Below, in pieces: positions 61,376 through 64,000 of a DNA stretch of 64,000 bases (positions within the stretch are counted from its first letter, which is position 1; each line of letters begins with the position of its first letter). The stretch is from the NCBI GenBank assembly GCA_016708345.1, contig JADJFX010000002.1, positions 1-64,000 of the forward strand. The letters run 5' to 3'. A program made the translations under genes and the position numbers. The notes beneath the pieces are model-generated. The model worked only from the letters and a program-made list of their open reading frames with translations, ran no database searches and was not told the DNA's origin. Source of the DNA: Candidatus Rhodoferax bjergmarkensis. Lineage in GTDB: Bacteria; Pseudomonadota; Gammaproteobacteria; Burkholderiales; Burkholderiaceae_C.

Positions 61376-61530
61376 GCGGTGTAAGTCATCTACCCGCGCG
61401 GAAATGGAAACAAAGCGCTTCGGGCGAGCTGCAATTGGGTAATGCCTGCAATTTCTTCCCCAGCCATGAAACCTTGGCCGCTTGGCGGGTTCAGACCGAG
61501 TAAGGCAAGGTGGCCATTATTTATGAATGA

Positions 61531-61590
61531 AATATGGCTTTTGCGCACGTATTACCTGCGCAAGCAGCTATCAAATTAATAGTAAACTGG
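61531..61590 (-). repeat. Dispersed palindromic repeat, copy 8
   Basis: TTTTGCGCACG, spacer, CTGCGCAAGCAGCTATCAAA, then TTAATAGTAAACTG, reverse orientation, 3' of the DUF455 gene. Confidence 0.8.
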
Positions 61591-61613
61591 GCATCAAAAA
61601 GCCTTGTTTTTGG

Positions 61614-62447
61614 TCATTTTTGGCTTAATTCGTCCTCAGTGGCGCAAAGCTGGGCGATCTCGGCTTCATCAAAACCGGCTGCGCGCCGGGCTTGCAGATT
61701 GAACGGGCCTTTGAGTTTTTGTGCGCCATAGGTGTCGGACAGGGTTGCGTAGGTGCTCACAGGGTTAATGTCTTGCTGTACGCAAAGGTAGCGGTACCAA
61801 TGGTTGCCAATCGCCACATGGCCAATTTCGTCGCGCAGAATGATGTCCAGAATGTCGGCCCCTTTGCGGTCACCAACAGAGACAAGCTTGTTTTTGATGG
61901 CCGGGCACGCATCCAGACCGCGTGCCTCCAGGGTTCTGGGCACCAGCGCCAGCCGGGCCAGCAGGTCATATTTGGTCTTTTCAGCCATTTCCCACAACCC
62001 ATCGTGGGCCGGGAAATCGCCGTAAGAGAAGCCGATGTCGTTCAAGTGCGTACTGAGCAACTGAAAATGCAAAGCCTCCTCGCGCGCAACCTGCAGCCAG
62101 TCCAGGTAAAAGCGCTGTGGCATGGAATCAAACCGCCAGACTGCGTCCAGCGCCAGATTGATGGCGTTGGCTTCGATGTGGGCCAGTGCGTGGATCAGCG
62201 ACGCCCGGCCTTGTGGCGTTCCGACAGCCCGGTGTTTGAGTTGACTGGGGTGTACCAGAGGCGGCCTGGCAGGGCGCCCCGGCAGGCCGGGCACCTCGTT
62301 AATTTTTTCGGCAACATCAATGCTTGATGCTTGCGCTGTGAACTGCCGGACTGCAAGGGCTTTCTCATGGGGTGAACTCATCAGCAGGAGTTGCTGGGCA
62401 AGCGCACGGGTAGTGTGCGGGGCGGTGTTGTGGCTTTTATCGGTCAT
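61614..62447 (-). CDS. DUF455-family ferritin-like protein
   Basis: 277 residues. It has ferritin-like carboxylate-bridged di-iron ligands: LAHIEANAINLALDAVWRFD, QVAREEALHFQLLSTHLNDI, LEARGLDACPAIKNKL, and ILRDEIGHVAIGNHWY. The family is of unknown function in relation to tRNA hydroxylases (MiaE-like). Confidence 0.92.
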   Translation of the reverse strand: MTDKSHNTAPHTTRALAQQLLLMSSPHEKALAVRQFTAQASSIDVAEKINEVPGLPGRPARPPLVHPSQLKHRAVGTPQGRASLIHALAHIEANAINLALDAVWRFDSMPQRFYLDWLQVAREEALHFQLLSTHLNDIGFSYGDFPAHDGLWEMAEKTKYDLLARLALVPRTLEARGLDACPAIKNKLVSVGDRKGADILDIILRDEIGHVAIGNHWYRYLCVQQDINPVSTYATLSDTYGAQKLKGPFNLQARRAAGFDEAEIAQLCATEDELSQK

Positions 62448-62502
62448 GCAGGGGTTTTCATCATCCTTACAATTCTAGGGAACTTGAAGAAATGGAATCA
62501 AC

Positions 62503-63027
62503 ATGGCTATTTATGAACTTGACGGCGTAGCACCCAATATTGGGGAAACTTGCTGGGTGGCTGACAGTGCGCAGGTGATCGGCAAAGTCGAGCTGGCGGC
62601 GGATGCCAGCGTCTGGTTTGGGGCGGTGATTCGGGGGGACACTGAAAAGATTCGGATCGGGCGCGGGACCAACATCCAGGACATGAGCGTATTGCACGCC
62701 GATATGGGCATGCCGCTGGTGGTGGGTGAGGACGTGACCGTGGGGCATCAGGTGATGTTGCATGGCTGTACTGTTGGTGACGGCTCCCTGATAGGTATTG
62801 GCGCGGTGGTGCTCAACGGCGCAAAAATTGGCAAGAGTTGTCTGGTGGGTGCCGGGGCCTTGGTGACCGAGGGCAAGGAGTTTCCCGATGGGTCCATGAT
62901 TTTGGGCAGCCCGGCCAAAGTCGTTCGCCAGCTCACCCCCGAGCAAATCCAGGGTTTGCGCCTTAGCGCCCAGTATTACGTGGGTAATGCCCGACGGTTT
63001 CGTTCGGGTTTGAAAAAAATTGCCTGA
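62503..63027 (+). CDS. Gamma-carbonic-anhydrase-family protein (YrdA-like)
   Basis: 174 residues of left-handed beta-helix hexapeptide repeats. His ligands are in LHADMGMPLVVGEDVTVGHQ and VMLHGCTVGDGSLIGIGAVV. Trimeric and zinc-bound in relatives. An ATG is 56 bases from the divergent DUF455 gene; followed by hslO in the same direction. Confidence 0.95.
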   Translation: MAIYELDGVAPNIGETCWVADSAQVIGKVELAADASVWFGAVIRGDTEKIRIGRGTNIQDMSVLHADMGMPLVVGEDVTVGHQVMLHGCTVGDGSLIGIGAVVLNGAKIGKSCLVGAGALVTEGKEFPDGSMILGSPAKVVRQLTPEQIQGLRLSAQYYVGNARRFRSGLKKIA

Positions 63028-63083
63028 GAGTAAGTTGCCCGAGAGTAAGTTGCCTGAAGATTGCAAGCGAATGGAAGTTGTAC

Positions 63084-64000
63084 GTGTCTGAAATTCACAA
63101 GTTCTTGTTTAACGGCCTGCCGGTGCGGGGGTGCGTGGTGCGGCTGACCGATGCGTGGGTTGAAATTTTGCGCCGTCGCGCTTCCGGCAATTCGCAAGCG
63201 GCTTATGCCGAACCAGTGCAAAACCTGTTGGGTGAGATGGTGGCTGCGGCGGTGTTGATGCAGTCCAACATCAAGTTCAATGGTGCGCTGGTGCTTCAAA
63301 TCATGGGAGATGGTCCGGTCAAACTGGCGGTGGTTGAGGTGCAGCCTGACCTTGCGTTTCGTGCCACGGCCACTGTTTTGGGCGAGGTGGCGCAAGACTC
63401 AAGGATGAGTCAACTTGTCAATGTCAACAATCTAGGCAAATGTGCCATCACGCTGGACCCAAAATCTAGGTTTCCGGGCCAGCAAGCCTATCAGGGCGTG
63501 GTTCCGCTGTTTGGTGATCGCCATGAAAAGCTGGAGCGCCTGAGTGATGTGCTGGAGCACTACATGCTGCAAAGTGAGCAGCTTGACACGACCTTGGTGC
63601 TGGCCGCTGATGGGCGTGTGGCGGCCGGGCTGTTGATTCAACGCTTGCCACTGGAGGGGGTTAACAATTTGGCAGGCAGTGTGGTGAGTCAGGCCAACGA
63701 GGATGAAATTGGTGTCAACGAACACTACCAGCGCATTGCCATTTTGGCGTCCAGTTTGAAGCGGGACGAGCTGCTTAATCTTGATGTTGAAACGATTCTC
63801 AGGCGTTTGTTTTGGGAAGAGCAGTTAACGCTTTTTTCACCAGCGCCAGGTGATGCAGCACCGCGATTTGCCTGCTCATGCAGCCGTGAACGTGTAGGCC
63901 GCATGATTTTGGGACTGGTGCTGCAGGAGGCCAACAGCATTCTTGCAGAGCGCCCGGAGATTGAGGTGGGGTGTGAATTTTGTGGTGTCCACTACCGCTT
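63084..64000 (+). CDS. hslO: Redox-regulated chaperone Hsp33, 3'-truncated by the window
   Basis: 305 codons from a GTG with GGAAG before it, running off the right edge. It starts SEIHKFLFNGLPVRGCVVRL, and the zinc-binding redox switch shows the CSC in RFACSCSRERVGRM and the C-x-x-C in GCEFCGVHYR at the very end. It is activated by oxidation to hold unfolding proteins. 56 bases after the carbonic-anhydrase-like gene. Confidence 0.94.
   Translation, partial: MSEIHKFLFNGLPVRGCVVRLTDAWVEILRRRASGNSQAAYAEPVQNLLGEMVAAAVLMQSNIKFNGALVLQIMGDGPVKLAVVEVQPDLAFRATATVLGEVAQDSRMSQLVNVNNLGKCAITLDPKSRFPGQQAYQGVVPLFGDRHEKLERLSDVLEHYMLQSEQLDTTLVLAADGRVAAGLLIQRLPLEGVNNLAGSVVSQANEDEIGVNEHYQRIAILASSLKRDELLNLDVETILRRLFWEEQLTLFSPAPGDAAPRFACSCSRERVGRMILGLVLQEANSILAERPEIEVGCEFCGVHYR

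Overview
The window reads as chromosomal DNA of a betaproteobacterium, most like the Comamonadaceae and probably close to Rhodoferax or Polaromonas. The basis is gene content and order (exbB-exbD-lpxK-Trm112-kdsB-adk, dapA-bamC, aat-bpt, parE-transglycosylase-parC), moderate-to-high GC with GTG/TTG starts, and a dispersed repeat built on a GATAGCTGCTTGCGC-like core. That repeat is my recollection of Comamonadaceae genomes, not a search result. No prophage, integrase, intact insertion sequence, CRISPR array or rRNA operon is visible.

Layout. 1-6 kb: a truncated secreted protein, an AraC-type regulator, a secreted hypothetical, a small DNA-binding protein, and a three-gene envelope operon (solute-binding protein, solute-binding/vWA lipoprotein, small membrane protein). 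6-13 kb: pyruvate phosphate dikinase, a ribosome-hibernation-type protein, two alpha/beta hydrolases and a YeeE/YedE pair. 13-23 kb: a 167-bp palindromic element, a secreted-propeller-like hypothetical, a fatty acyl-CoA reductase, and topoisomerase IV parE and parC with a lytic transglycosylase gene between them, behind a perfect LexA-type box. 23-33 kb: small secreted or unknown proteins, a CBS-GGDEF protein, two solute-binding proteins, bamC-dapA, a sirtuin, an orphan POTRA protein and a MOSC protein. 33-42 kb: an ECF sigma factor with a frameshifted anti-sigma gene, an LprI-like protein, a DEDD exonuclease, an acyl-CoA dehydrogenase/kinase pair, a Crp/Fnr regulator and a FimV-like protein. 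42-51 kb: a 2-hydroxyacid dehydrogenase, lexA, asparaginase, the adk-to-exbB envelope operon, xseA and sodB. 51-64 kb: tRNA-Arg and tRNA-Pro, the N-degron transferases aat and bpt, an IclR regulator, a pabB-pabC fusion, a dual-specificity-type phosphatase, soluble and membrane pyrophosphatases, a DUF455 protein, a gamma-carbonic anhydrase and the start of hslO.

Themes. Pyrophosphate metabolism is prominent: ppdK, ppa and a H+-translocating pyrophosphatase all lie here, the last two side by side. DNA-damage control is represented by lexA, its own putative operators, and a LexA-like box before the topoisomerase IV operon. Envelope biogenesis is represented by lpxK, kdsB, exbBD, bamC and the transglycosylase.

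The most unusual signal is repeat DNA. A roughly 50-bp palindromic element recurs in at least eight intergenic sites. By gap-free hand alignment it also lies inside coding genes, where it appears to supply the hydrophobic segment of the transglycosylase signal peptide and an extra peptide in XseA. A second, 166-167-bp element with terminal inverted repeats occurs twice plus a solo end, each time providing the stop codon of a gene. A third repeat, present three times around 12-13 kb, carries a perfect DnaA box.
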